Source of the DNA: Rehmannia glutinosa
Lineage: Eukaryota > Streptophyta > Magnoliopsida > Lamiales > Orobanchaceae
Length of the DNA: 64,000 bases
Direction: 5' to 3'
Assembly: GCA_016081115.2 (NCBI GenBank)
Contig: CM071932.1
Span: 61,070,267-61,134,266 of the forward strand
Positions 48,253 to 58,612 of the stretch are shown one piece after another. Position 1 is the first letter of the stretch; every line of letters begins with the position of its first letter. The notes under the pieces were generated by a model, which worked only from the letters and a program-made list of their open reading frames with translations, searched no databases and was not told the DNA's origin. A program made the translations under genes and the position numbers.

Positions 48253-51200
48253 CATACCAAATGCCAGTAAGGGAGTATTTGCTTCATCACGTAAAATGCC
48301 ACCAATCCCGAAGGTGTTTCTGTGCTCATTAACGCACGCGTCAACGCCCAGTCGCAACTTGCCAGTAGGTGGAGGCTTCCACTGGGTGTCGGGGTTCGGG
48401 GACATTCTTTTTTTATCAGCACACATCCTTTTACTTACATTCTGGAAGTTAAAGAGAAAAGCTTCAGCTTTTTCGAAGACATTACTACACCTGATTGGTT
48501 GACCCCCATGTATTGCATCTTGTCTCTCCTTCCATAGGATCCACGAGGTAGTGGCGAAGAGTTCGAACTCATCCAAACACAGAAATCCAAAGTGTTCCCA
48601 TTCCTTGCGCTTTTAATGAGGTTGGCAAATAGGGTTGTCTTCCAAATCTGCTTGGCAATTGGACAGAAAAACAGAGAGTGAGTTGAAGGGTCCATGTGGA
48701 AATTGAACAGTTTACAATTACCTGTGACTGGAATATGATGTGCCTTCAAATTTGCTTCAGCATGAATAAAGTCATTTCCAAGTCTCTACCAAAAGTTTTT
48801 TTATTTTTGGCGGGATGTTCATAGCCCACAATCGTCTCCACCATTTAGATATCTCATTCCTAGATTGGAACTCAGGTGCATCCCAACATCCAGTAGCTCG
48901 CTTATAGCCTTCACGGACCGAATATATCCCTTTTGCATCGAACTTCCAGAACTGGGAATCTATGACAAGATTATGGGGTATTGGGATAGAACAAATTTCT
49001 CTTGCAATAAAGTTGGGGAACAGTGATTCAACCAGGTTCACATCTCAGGCCCCCTCCTTTATAAGGCCAACTACAGTCAAAGTAGAAGAACCCGATGAAT
49101 AGACACACTTCCAAGGTTGGATACGTGAAGGGATCCATTTGTCTTTCGTGATTTTTATTGACGACCCATTCCCCACCTTCCAAAATATGCCCTGGTCGAG
49201 GATATCTCTGCTCCAGCATAATGATCGCCAAATATAGGATGGGTTACACCCTAGTGGCGCATCCATAATATCGCAATGTTTGAAATATCTAGCTTTAAGA
49301 ACCTTAGCCACTAATGAATCGGGATTCTTAATTATCCTCCATATTTGTTTTGCCAACATGGCTTTATTAAAACTTGAGAGCTTACGAAAGCCCATTCCCC
49401 CATGCATTTAGGCTTGCATAGAACGTCCCATTGCACCAGTGCATCCTTTTTCCTTTATCGCCCAAACCCCACCAGAAATTAGCACAATCTTTTTCAATCT
49501 CCTCATAAATAGTACTGGGAACACGGAAACAACTCATTGTATACGTTGGTAAGGCTTGAAGGATTGCTTTTATAAGCACCTCACGATCCCCTTCAGAAAA
49601 GAACTTCCTTCCCCACCCTTGGATTTTTTTTAAGACTCTATCCCGGAGATATTGGAACTGTACTCTCTTACTACGGAGGGAAAATGTTGGTAGCCCCAGG
49701 TACACTTCATGGCTATGGGTAACATATATAGAGAGTTTCTGTTTGATCTGGTTTAATTGCGCCTCGCTAGTATTAGGACTGAAAGATAGTGCTGATTTGT
49801 CGAAATTGATAAGTTGCCCAGATGCTTTTTCATAAATTTTCAGAGCTTCCAAAATAGTTGTGGCCTCATTTTCCTCTGCTCAAAAGAACATCAGGCTATC
49901 ATCGGTAAAGAATAGGTGGGTAATGGGGGTGCATCTATTTGCAATTTTGACTCCATGAATAAGGTTGCGTCTTTCAAAACCACTGATAATAGAGGACAAT
50001 CCTTGGGCGCACAAAACAAACAGGTACGATGAAAGGGGGTCCCCTTGGCATAACCCTCGCTGAGGTTTAACGCACCCAAAAATCTCCTGGTTAACGTTAA
50101 ATGAGTATGATACCGTTTGAACACACTTCATAACCTTATGAATCCAGCAGTGGTTAAAGCCCAACTTAAGCATAACTTCTCTCAAGAAATCCCATTCCAC
50201 CCGGTCGTATGCCTTACTCATGTACAGTTTCAGCGCTGCATATCCCCTTTTACTTTTTTTGTTATTACGAATCCAATGCATACATTCAAAGCCCACTATT
50301 ATATTATCAGATATCAGACGCCCAGGTACGAAAGCACTTTGGAAGTCATCAATGACAAGTGGTAATATTCTTCTCATTCTATTCGCGACAGCACGGGATA
50401 CCACCTTGTAGCAGAAGTTGCACAAGCTTATAGGTCGGAACTATCTAATTGTCACCGGGTTCATTGTTTTAGGGATAAGCGTGACAATTGTGTGGTTCCA
50501 TTGCTCCAAAGGTGCGTCCCAATTGAGTATGTTTAGCACTGCTTTAGTGATCTCCAGACCCACTATTTTCCAAAATTTGTGATAAAAGATTCCCGGCATT
50601 CCGTCAGGCCCCGGGGCTTTTTCCGGGCCTAAATTGAAGGCTGCCTTTTTTTACTTCTTCAACGGTAAATGGCATCTTCAAATATTCATTAAGCTCGTCA
50701 CTAATTTTTGATTGAATGAACTCCATTGCTCTGTAAATATCACCAGCTGTTGGTTTCTCTGACTGGAAGAGATTTTGGAAATAGTCACAAACAATCTCAG
50801 CCATACCTTCTTGTTCCGTCCAAAAATCCCCATGGTTTGATACCAGCCCCTTAATATCATTTTTTGATCTTCTCAGCGAGGCCTTTGCGTAGAAGTATTT
50901 TGAATTTTGATCCCCAGCTTGTAACCACACACTTTTACTTCTCTGTCTCCAATAGCTCTCTTCTTGCGTCATCAATTTCTCAATTTCTCTTTCCAGGTCG
51001 TTGATTTCTGTATAAGAAGATTCCCACTTATCATGCGTTTTGAGTGAGTTGAGGCGCTTTTTTTTCTCCGCAATTTGGTAGGGTAGTCCCCCATCCTTTC
51101 TCAATAACGGCTTCAATTTCCTCTTCTCCTAACCAGCATGACTCGAATTTAAAACTGAACTTTTGATTTTTTTTTATATCCCTTTGGGCGTGTGTTAGTC

Positions 51201-51860
51201 CTAATTTAATCTCCACCGGTCTGTGATCCGATCCGTAGAATTCAAGATTAGTAGCATTGGATGTTGGGTAGAGTTGCCTCCATTTATCTAAGCTGAGGTA
51301 TCTATCTAACCTCTCAAAAATCATATACCTCGGTGTGTTACAACCAACCCAGGTGAAGAAATCTCCATTTGCATGCATGCTTCTTAGCTCACAATACTCC
51401 AACGCTTCCCACATAGCTTCCATTTGGGAGTTCGCGCGGATTCTACCTCCCATCTTTTCATAGTTAAAACAAATCTCATTGAAATCTCCCCCCACCAGCC
51501 ACGGGGTTTCTTGCAATTCTGGTAGCAAATAGAGTCGTGTTAGTAAATCCCATGACGTACTACGAAGAGCAGTATTAGGATTACCATAAAATCCGGTGAA
51601 TCTCCACTGTTTGGTTTCTTCGTTCACAACGCAATCAATGTGTCATTGGGAGAAAGATTTGATCGAAACAGATATTGGATCCTTCCAAAATAGAATTAGT
51701 CCCCCACTTTTTCCTTGACAACCCATTTTCAAAACCAAGTCGATCTCTCCAACGACGACACTTAACTTCACCCACCTTCGTTTCAGACAGGAATAGAATA
51801 GACGGTCTCCTATCTTTAACTAGGCAGTGAAGTTCTCCGAATGCAACTCATTGCGCTCGG
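48253..51860 (-). pseudogene. LINE ORF2: endonuclease, reverse transcriptase, zf-RVT, RNase H N-part
   Basis: The endonuclease (about 51860-51031) shows LFLSETKVGE (shifted frame), WLVGGDFNEICF and FYGSDHRPVEIKL. RT (about 50640-49382) shows FRPGKSPGA, INDFQSAFVPGRLISDNI, GDPLSSYLFVLC and the active site FFTDDSLMFF (about 49880-49915). 49407-48772 holds GGMGFRKLSSFNKAMLAKQ and WRRLWAMNIPPKIK (zf-RVT). 48540-48253 is the RNase H start (LRLGVDACVN...GIGGILRDE). A stop and frameshifts break it into at least five frames, and the expected WNCRGLG start of ORF2 is missing near 51855. Confidence 0.88.
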
Positions 51861-52186
51861 CGGGGTTGCAAAGCAACCACCGCCGTTTGTGTTGTTGTGT
51901 CCTCGACCTTGTCCAGAAATTGTAATGAGAGCTTTTTTTGGGCTTATATCCATATCGAGCATTTCGTCAACCCTTCTTTTCTTAATACAGATTGGCGAGT
52001 GTTCTGGCTTCCTTTCTCCTTGTACAATTTTCTTTGCTCGTGCTCTTTTTCTTCCACTTCTGAGGGCTTCTCCCCATAGATATGTTTGTTTCAGTACTTT
52101 CACTTCCCCCCTCCTCTTGACACTGTGGCACCAATTGAATTTCTTTTGTTTGGGTCGGGGCCCCTAAGTTAACAAGAGCCTTTGGA
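51861..52186 (-). pseudogene. LINE ORF1 C-terminal remnant
   Basis: Lys/Arg-rich sequence (KKRRVDEMLDMDISPKKAL, GQGRGHNNTNGGG) of the type that precedes ORF2 in plant L1 elements. It is cut at 52186 by 5' truncation. Confidence 0.6.
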
Positions 52187-52202
52187 TACATCTTATCGTC
52201 TA

Positions 52203-53431
52203 TTGATAATGAACAAACTATCCCATTTTTCTCACCTAATTGTATGTCACTTGTCCGATTATAGTTATAAATTCATTTGATTTTATGCGAGGATATCATC
52301 ATATTTATAAAATATTTAACACTAACAAGTAATGTATCCATTAAATTTCAAATTTAATGGAAATCTGGTGAATGGACCTCTTTACAAACAGAGTTCTAAG
52401 AGCTTCTTTAATGTAAAATGGCTCCCAACGCTATTAATCCTCTCCGCCCCTGCGCCACTTTTTGGCTCTAATTTGCCTTTTCTATTTCACGCTATTTTAC
52501 TTTTTTTAGTTCTAATCTTGTTAAATATGTTTTTATTAATTATGAATATTGTTATTAATTTTGTATTTCAATTGTTCTAATAGAAAATATGTATCAAAAC
52601 TAATTCGATTATATGTAATATCTTTTTTTAATAATATGATTTTTAATTTGAATAATAAGATACTATACACAAATTATAAGTTTACATTCAATTACATTAT
52701 AAAATATCAAAACATAAAATTAAGAATGATAAAAAATACTAAAATAGACAAAATTACATGAAATAACTAATAATAAAATTTAATATATATTATTAAACTT
52801 TACCAATTATAAAGTAATAAAAATATGTTTACCAATTAAAAAAAGAAAAATATTATTAAATGAATAAAACAAGGAATCTTATGGAAATTCATTTTTAGCA
52901 TAAAAAGTGGCACAAATTGCTAGAGATATAATGCGATTTTGCACCAAAACAAAGGCAAATTCTACACTAAACTGGTGCAAACCCCTCTCGGAGATGGTCT
53001 AAATCAAGTAAAATAGCATGCAACTCCAAAACAAAGATTCCCTTGAAAACAATCAAAGATGATACTAAAATAGCCGCACACACACAAAAAAAATCCATTA
53101 AAGTATATAACTAAACAAATACCCACGATATAACGAATTTGAAATCATTTAAAAATAAAAATTTGATACTTCAATAAAAAAAACTCATTGTTTTCAAAAT
53201 TTAAATACCATCTTGAATTTTACACTACCCGCCAACTTCAACACACTACATACAATATGAAAAATCCAAATTCACGTAACAAAATCAATAAATTAATGAA
53301 GATCATCCCAAAAAAAACCAACAAAAAAAACCAAAAAAGTTTGCACCTAAAAATCATCAGTCCTTTCCAAATGTCATGCTAGATAAGTTCCCTGTCTGTT
53401 AAAATGGTCATCTTTTATAGTCATGTTGCTT
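52203..53431. other. AT-rich intergenic DNA
   Basis: No gene seen. It contains one MITE-like segment (next entry); the rest is poly-A/T-rich. Confidence 0.45.
52396..52997. mobile_element. MITE-like inverted-repeat element
   Basis: GCGCCACTTTTTGGCTCTAA near the left end is matched, inverted, by GCATAAAAAGTGGCAC near the right. The outer ends (TAAGAGCTTCTTTAATG and CTCGGAGATGGTCTAA) resemble Harbinger/Tourist-type GAGCATCTCC termini. About 600 bp, very AT-rich, non-coding. Ends and TSD are not certain. Confidence 0.4.
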
Positions 53432-56400
53432 TTATCGCTTTTGCTTTTGAGGGCTCGTTAAGTCGATCTCCATGGAGTCAGTGCTTGATGAAGACGGATT
53501 AAGGCCATACTCGCTCGTTGCCCCATAGTCAGTGCTGTTGAATTCCTGGCTCAACATAACCATCTTCCTGAACTTCATCATGTCAGCATTATAGGCACCC
53601 GTGTCGTAAGTTTCTAAGCTCCCGTTGGGGTTAAAGGCCTGGCTTTGCCCTGGTTTCACACCTTCGTTCAAGTCCTCTAACGACGAATCTCCATCCAAAG
53701 CACGTACAATCTGATACGAAAAGACATCATAGGTTGTATGTAAGCAAAATAGTTCATTTTAATTGGGAAGAATTACAAAAACTGTTGAAGATTAGCCTAA
53801 TTACAAACCCCTCTTGAGTTCTGTATCTGCTTACAAATAAGTTCAAGTGGTGCAGCTTGTAAAATAGAAACAAAGTAGTATTTGTAATTTTAAAAGATAA
53901 CTCATAACTACAAAAGAAAACTTGAGGGTCGAACTAACTACAAAAAACTCCATAGGTTTTTGAAAATTACAAAAAAATCTTGAGGTCTGATTCCGTCTTA
54001 CATTTCAAAACCCCCCTGTTATTTTAGAAATATTACAATTACCTCCTTAAATTTAAGACATAATCAAACTTGAGGGGTTTTTGGTAATTTTTAAACATCT
54101 CTGGACTTTTTTGTAATTAGCCTGGGTGTTTTTTGTAACTATCCCTATATATATATTTTATAATTAGACCGAACCTTAAGGACATTTTTTTATAATTCAC
54201 CCTGTAATTAATTACCGCTGTTAGATTAGCTCATTACCTGGCTCATCCGTGGGCGTCTTTTTGCTGAATGGCGAATGCAGGCAGCAGCGCAGGCGATCAT
54301 ACGAGCCATCTCATGGGGAACATAGTTATCTTCAAGGCGTCGATCAACCAATCCACTGTAATCGCCGGTTTCCAATGCTCTAGCACTAAGCGGCCTAGCC
54401 TGTTCAATTACGAAATGAAGACACTACTTAGATCAATTATTGTGATTTATTTAGCCAAATGTGGAAAAGTTCTGGACAGATGAACTGAAAACAAACCCAG
54501 TCTACTAAGCTTAAGCTGTCCATGGTTTTATTCGTGGGGTCCACCGGTCGACGGCCGGTAATTAGCTCCAAGAGCATGACACCGAATGAGAAAACATCAG
54601 ATTTTTCTGTTAGCTTGCCGCTAGCTGCATACTCAGGAGCCAGATACCTATAATTAAGACAGATGATATCCCATAAGCAAAATGTCAATTTAAAAAAGAA
54701 AAAAAGAAAAGGAGAAGAATTTGGTTTGTTAGCAACTATTATAAGTTGAAACACAACTCTTTTCCGGAAATAGACTTACCCAAAAGTTCCCATGACACGT
54801 GTCGAGACATGAGTAAAATTGTCGGAACTGAGCTTAGCTAATCCGAAATCAGCCACCTGCAATCAGGGTGTTAATATGATTATATAACCGACCGAAATCA
54901 GCCACCTGCAATCAGGGTGTTAATATGATTATATGATCCTTTAAAAGCTTTGGTGGTTAATACATTACCTTGGCTTCAAAGTTGGAGTCAAGGAGAATGT
55001 TTGCTGCTTTGATGTCACGATGGATAATCCGAGGGTGACCTGGAATTACATAATATAACAATGAGAATATCATCATATAAAGTGAACTAAGAGAGAAGGT
55101 GCAATTGAACGAATTTCATACAATCTTCATGCGGGTAAGCTAGCCCTTGGCGATCCCACTGCACCAAGCCTAGAAGCCCAATCCATAACTGGCCGGCCTT
55201 TTCCTGCAATCAAATACTCGTTCTGTGAATCATGAACAGCAGATACAAGACTACACATAAGTGTTTGCAAAAACTTTTGCTTTTAAAAGAAATGATTATT
55301 GTAGTAGAAGCGAAAAGCATTAAAAACTGAAACTTGATTAAGTTAATAGAGTGTTTGATGAATAAGTTGTAAAAATACTAAAAACTACATTTTTCTGCCA
55401 AAAGCTAACAATAACTTTTTTAAAGTGTTGTCAAACACTCCCTACAAGTACCTGGGACAAGCCGAAGCTATTATTCTCAAAAATCAAGAATAAACGGAGA
55501 CGTTATATCTGAAAACTAGACATACCATGAAGGTGGAACTCCAACGTCTTATTGGGAACATATTCATAGACAAGCATTCTCTGTTCACCCGCAATACAGT
55601 ATCCAACGAGGGACACAAGGTAGCGATGATGCACACGACTAATGATTTCGACCTCAGCCTGGAACTCTCTCTCCCCTTGCCCACTACCGGACTTGAGACT
55701 CTTAACCGCCACCTCCCTTCCGTTAGGCAAAACCCCTTTGTGCACTAAACCGAACCCGCCTTGTCCTAACAGATTAGCTGGAGAAAATCTACCTGTTGCG
55801 GCCGCTAGCTCCTCATAGGTGAATTGACTCTTAGCCCCAAAACCGCCCACATTTGGCGACATAGGTTGCATGTGAATAGGGTGTGGCCCATAGTTATAAC
55901 TCGGGCTGAATTCGCTGCTGGTACTGGCCACTGGTGGTGGAGGAATCTTAACATTGGGGTCCAAGGGTGGAGTAGTTTTTAGTACAGAACCATTGTAGTA
56001 TTGGTTACCACCTGAAAGCACAATACAGTTCACATTTAACTATACGGAATCTTAGTTGATTTCTGAGATGTTGGTTTTGCCAAGGTACTGCAAATAAGTT
56101 GGATTTTTTTCATTGATTCAACTATTTCACATTATTATATTTTGTTCATTTTCATAAACTCAATCATTTAAGACCATGAGGTTTGGGTTAATTAGGTTAT
56201 TTTCTATTACACTTTACTCCCTTCATAAGCGAAAGTATTTCAAACATCTCCCTTACATTTGTAAAATTATAGAAATTATCCCCTTACTTATAACACACAA
56301 TCAAACCTCGAGAGTATTTTTGAAATTTTCAAACATATTTTACGTCCATAATCATTCAAATGTAGAATCATAGTTGATCATTCAAGAAAACATGAAATTA

Positions 56401-57255
56401 CAAACCTACAGAGAAATTAAAGATAAATTAAAAAATTACCCCCGAACAGATAATTTAGTTACTTTTCGAAATTATAATATCCCCTCCACATATTAGTTAT
56501 TACTCACCCTTGAAATTTGTATTTAGTAATAATACCCCACTATTGAGGGTGTAATTTGTAAAATAGAAATCAATACCAATGAGATTTTATAATTTTGAAA
56601 TATATGTGATATTTTTTGTAATTAGACTAAACCTTAAGGGTACATTTTGTAATTAATCTAGAAATGAACATATTTGTTTGCACACCTTTTGGCGGGGGTC
56701 CTTGCTCCAAATAAAATTGTTTTTTCTTCCTCCTCCTCAAACATATTATGCAGATAAACATAAGTGCAAGAATCACTACTCCTGCACCAATAATTCCAGC
56801 AATAATAGCTACATCTGTGTTTGAATCAGACGACGAAGAACCTGAAGAACCACTATCTGATGATGAGCCCGGAGGTGAAGGTGATAAATCAGCGGACGGA
56901 GGTGATCTTCCAGAAGCATCGCCTGGTGGGGGTGGAGAAAAGACAAGCGCTGGAGAACCAGATGGCGTGGAAGGAGTGGTGGACGGCGGTCTTGGATCGT
57001 CGGCCGGAGGCGGCGGAGAACTCGAGTTATTTGGTGGAAGGGATCCCGCAGGTGGAGGTGGGGCGGCGGGAGATGGATGCGACGACGAATCTGGAGGCGG
57101 AGGGGAAGAAATCGGATCGCGGGAGGCGCGGTCGGAGGAGGCGGAGATGAGTCCGACTGAGCTGGCGGCGGCGGAGATCGGGTAGGTGGGTCGTCGGAAG
57201 AATCTGGAGGTGGTGGCGATGGGGTACTTGTTGAATTAGATGGTGTGGAATCCAT
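53432..57255 (-). CDS. PERK-type proline-rich extensin-like receptor kinase, damaged exons 1 and 3
   Basis: Plasma-membrane Ser/Thr kinase with a Pro-rich extracellular part thought to sense the cell wall. Exons on -: 57255-56686, 56011-55526, 55203-55122, 55039-54969, 54856-54780, 54647-54497, 54399-54238, 53710-53432; about 625 residues. Order: Pro/Ser-rich ectodomain, membrane helix ([19 protein letters not shown]), RRRKK stop-transfer, kinase with [40 protein letters not shown], and [22 protein letters not shown], all intact. Odd points: a 1-nt deficit in exon 1 near 57110-57160 moves the frame within the Pro-rich region. Exon 3 (SAKGLAYLHEDC region) has several small losses. A 49-bp duplication doubles the exon 5 acceptor. 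Whether these are real or consensus errors is open. Confidence 0.9.
53764..54208. mobile_element. Inverted-repeat non-coding element in PERK intron 7
   Basis: The left end GAATTACAAAAACTG...TTAGCCTAATTACAAA resembles, inverted, the right end TTATAATTAGACCGAACCTTAAGG...TTATAATTC. A related end (GTAATTAGACTAAACCTTAAGG) is in PERK intron 1 at about 56610-56660 and another fragment at about 1453-1512. Confidence 0.5.
54843..54940 (-). repeat. 49-bp tandem duplication across the exon 5 acceptor of PERK
   Basis: CCGAAATCAGCCACCTGCAA and its continuation at 54843-54891 are repeated at 54892-54940. Each copy contains the acceptor CAG and the first bases of exon 5 (GTGGCTGATTTCGG). Use of the outer copy would add 49 nt and shift the frame. 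Confidence 0.93.
56012..56685 (-). other. First intron of the PERK gene
   Basis: GT-AG intron of 674 bp with no gene. AT-rich, with a decayed copy of the repeat also found in intron 7 (about 56180-56660). Confidence 0.7.
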
Positions 57256-57600
57256 TCTGCAGAAGAATTTCCGGCTTTAATACAATTCTCCGCCGGTTTT
57301 TTCTCCTGCAGAAATTGGTCTTCACAACAATCCACAACACCTGATCAAAACATTCATCACCAGTAATATTATACAAAAACAACGATCGTATTTCTAAACA
57401 TTGACGAAAAATGTTGTCAATGTGAGGAATGATACATTTCGTTTATTGATGCACAGAAGGTGTTTGTGTTTTTGTTTAGAGAGAGAAAGCATACCTGAAT
57501 GAAAAAATTTGAAAGGGTCCTCCAAGGTAAGAGAGAGAGAGACAAGAGAGAGAGAAAATGGTGCATTGTGTGTTTTGCCATTTTAGAGAGGAATACGTAC
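57256..57600 (-). promoter_or_regulatory. PERK 5'UTR with probable leader intron and CT-rich tract
   Basis: On - a good donor (CATTCAG|GTATGC, about 57495) and acceptor (TTGATCAG|GTGTTG, about 57342) suggest a leader intron of about 150 bp. Upstream is a (CT)n tract (57479-57562 region), typical of plant core promoters and leaders. Confidence 0.55.
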
Positions 57601-57923
57601 GATCCCTAGAGCTTTTCCTTCCTACAAACTAGGGCCTTTCTCCTCTCTCCAAATCTTATGCTTTAGAGTTTAGACACCTCTAATTTAGGCAGGGTTTTTG
57701 CTGCTTCTTCTTTCCACTTTCAATTTAGACTTGTCATGTGTGTTTTTGCCCATCTACGGTTATCATGGACCAGGATTGATAACAGTTAGAATCCAACAGC
57801 GCACTTGCTCATTAAGTTCCAGACATGTTTAGATATCTTGAGGAATTATAAGCCACCAGAAACAAAAAGCTCGGAAATATTAGTTGATTTTCGTAACTCC
57901 ATGAGGCTTTATGAATAGTTTCT
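57601..57923. other. Intergenic, PERK upstream region
   Basis: No gene seen. CT/AT-rich. The left limit of the gypsy LTR to the right is not sharply defined. Confidence 0.4.
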
Positions 57924-58512
57924 AATGATACCCGAGCTGAGCTGTAAGAAAATGCATCCACATGGACATCCAAGTGATGATGACGTAGACCTTCCAAGTG
58001 ACATGGACCGACCAGATGACGTGGACCGACCAGGCCACCCCCACCCGAGCCGAGATGACCAAGCTGAGCTCAACCCACTACAACAAAACAATTCAAGTGA
58101 GTGTTCCACTCAACATTCTTCCACTAAATTGATCCAATTCACCAGTGGCAGACCAAGGTGCCACCTGTCAATACATCAACGGGACAAGTCAACAAATACC
58201 TCCCAACACATGGCCACCATGCGCCTCATGCACATCAAGAAGAGGACAAGTGTCCCATTATTATCTTAGATATAATGAATATTTAGCCACTAATTGTATT
58301 AGTAGATCTCATTTATTAGGAAAAGACAAGAGAAAACCACTATATAACTTGTAGAATTTAAATTACGGTACAACACTGACCAGAAAAAGCCAGCTCCACA
58401 TTATCAATAAAAAGGCAGAATCAACCACTTTACTTAATTTCCAGGTGTTCCGTTTTAGTTTCCTAGTCACATAATTGATAATTATCTCATTGTTGATCGA
58501 AAAAGAGCAACA
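57924..58512 (+). repeat. 5' LTR of a Ty3/gypsy element (left end approximate)
   Basis: Ends GAGCAACA at 58512, five bases before the PBS TTGGCGCTAGAAGG. TGATACCCGAGC at 57924 is the likely start. A TATA-like CTATATAAC lies at about 58340. No second copy of this LTR is in the window, so the start and TSD are not proven. Confidence 0.5.
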
Positions 58513-58517
58513 ATAAA

Positions 58518-58531
58518 TTGGCGCTAGAAGG
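58518..58531 (+). other. Primer binding site of the gypsy element
   Basis: TTGGCGCTAGAAGG, a phrase that regularly follows 5' LTRs of plant gypsy elements. Confidence 0.7.
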
Positions 58532-58612
58532 AGGACCCGTTTGGTCCGGTCAACATTCCAAGAGTTCCAGAAATTCCAGCCAAGGTAATCTATCTTTTCC
58601 ACCGATTGAAAG

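Larger units (their letters stand above)
41488..52186 (-). mobile_element. L1-type LINE, 5'-truncated, split by an LTR element
   Basis: The 16-bp TSD TACATCTTATCGTCTA lies at 41472-41487 and 52187-52202. On - the element ends in a run of A (41488-41498) next to the left TSD, as target-primed reverse transcription gives. Domain order on - is a short ORF1 tail, endonuclease, RT, zinc-finger (zf-RVT) and RNase H. Without the insert (41893-48252 plus one TSD) it is about 4.3 kb, so it lacks most of ORF1. It is frameshifted in several places. Confidence 0.92.

Noticed and set aside
53188..53382. Small Lys/Asn-rich open frame downstream of PERK
   Set aside because: AT-rich intergenic translation without start context or similarity.
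56748..57185. Gly/Glu-rich + strand open frame
   Set aside because: Antisense of the Pro-rich PERK exon 1.
57925..58269. Asp/Pro-rich open frame as a host gene
   Set aside because: It lies within the gypsy 5' LTR and has no recognised domain.
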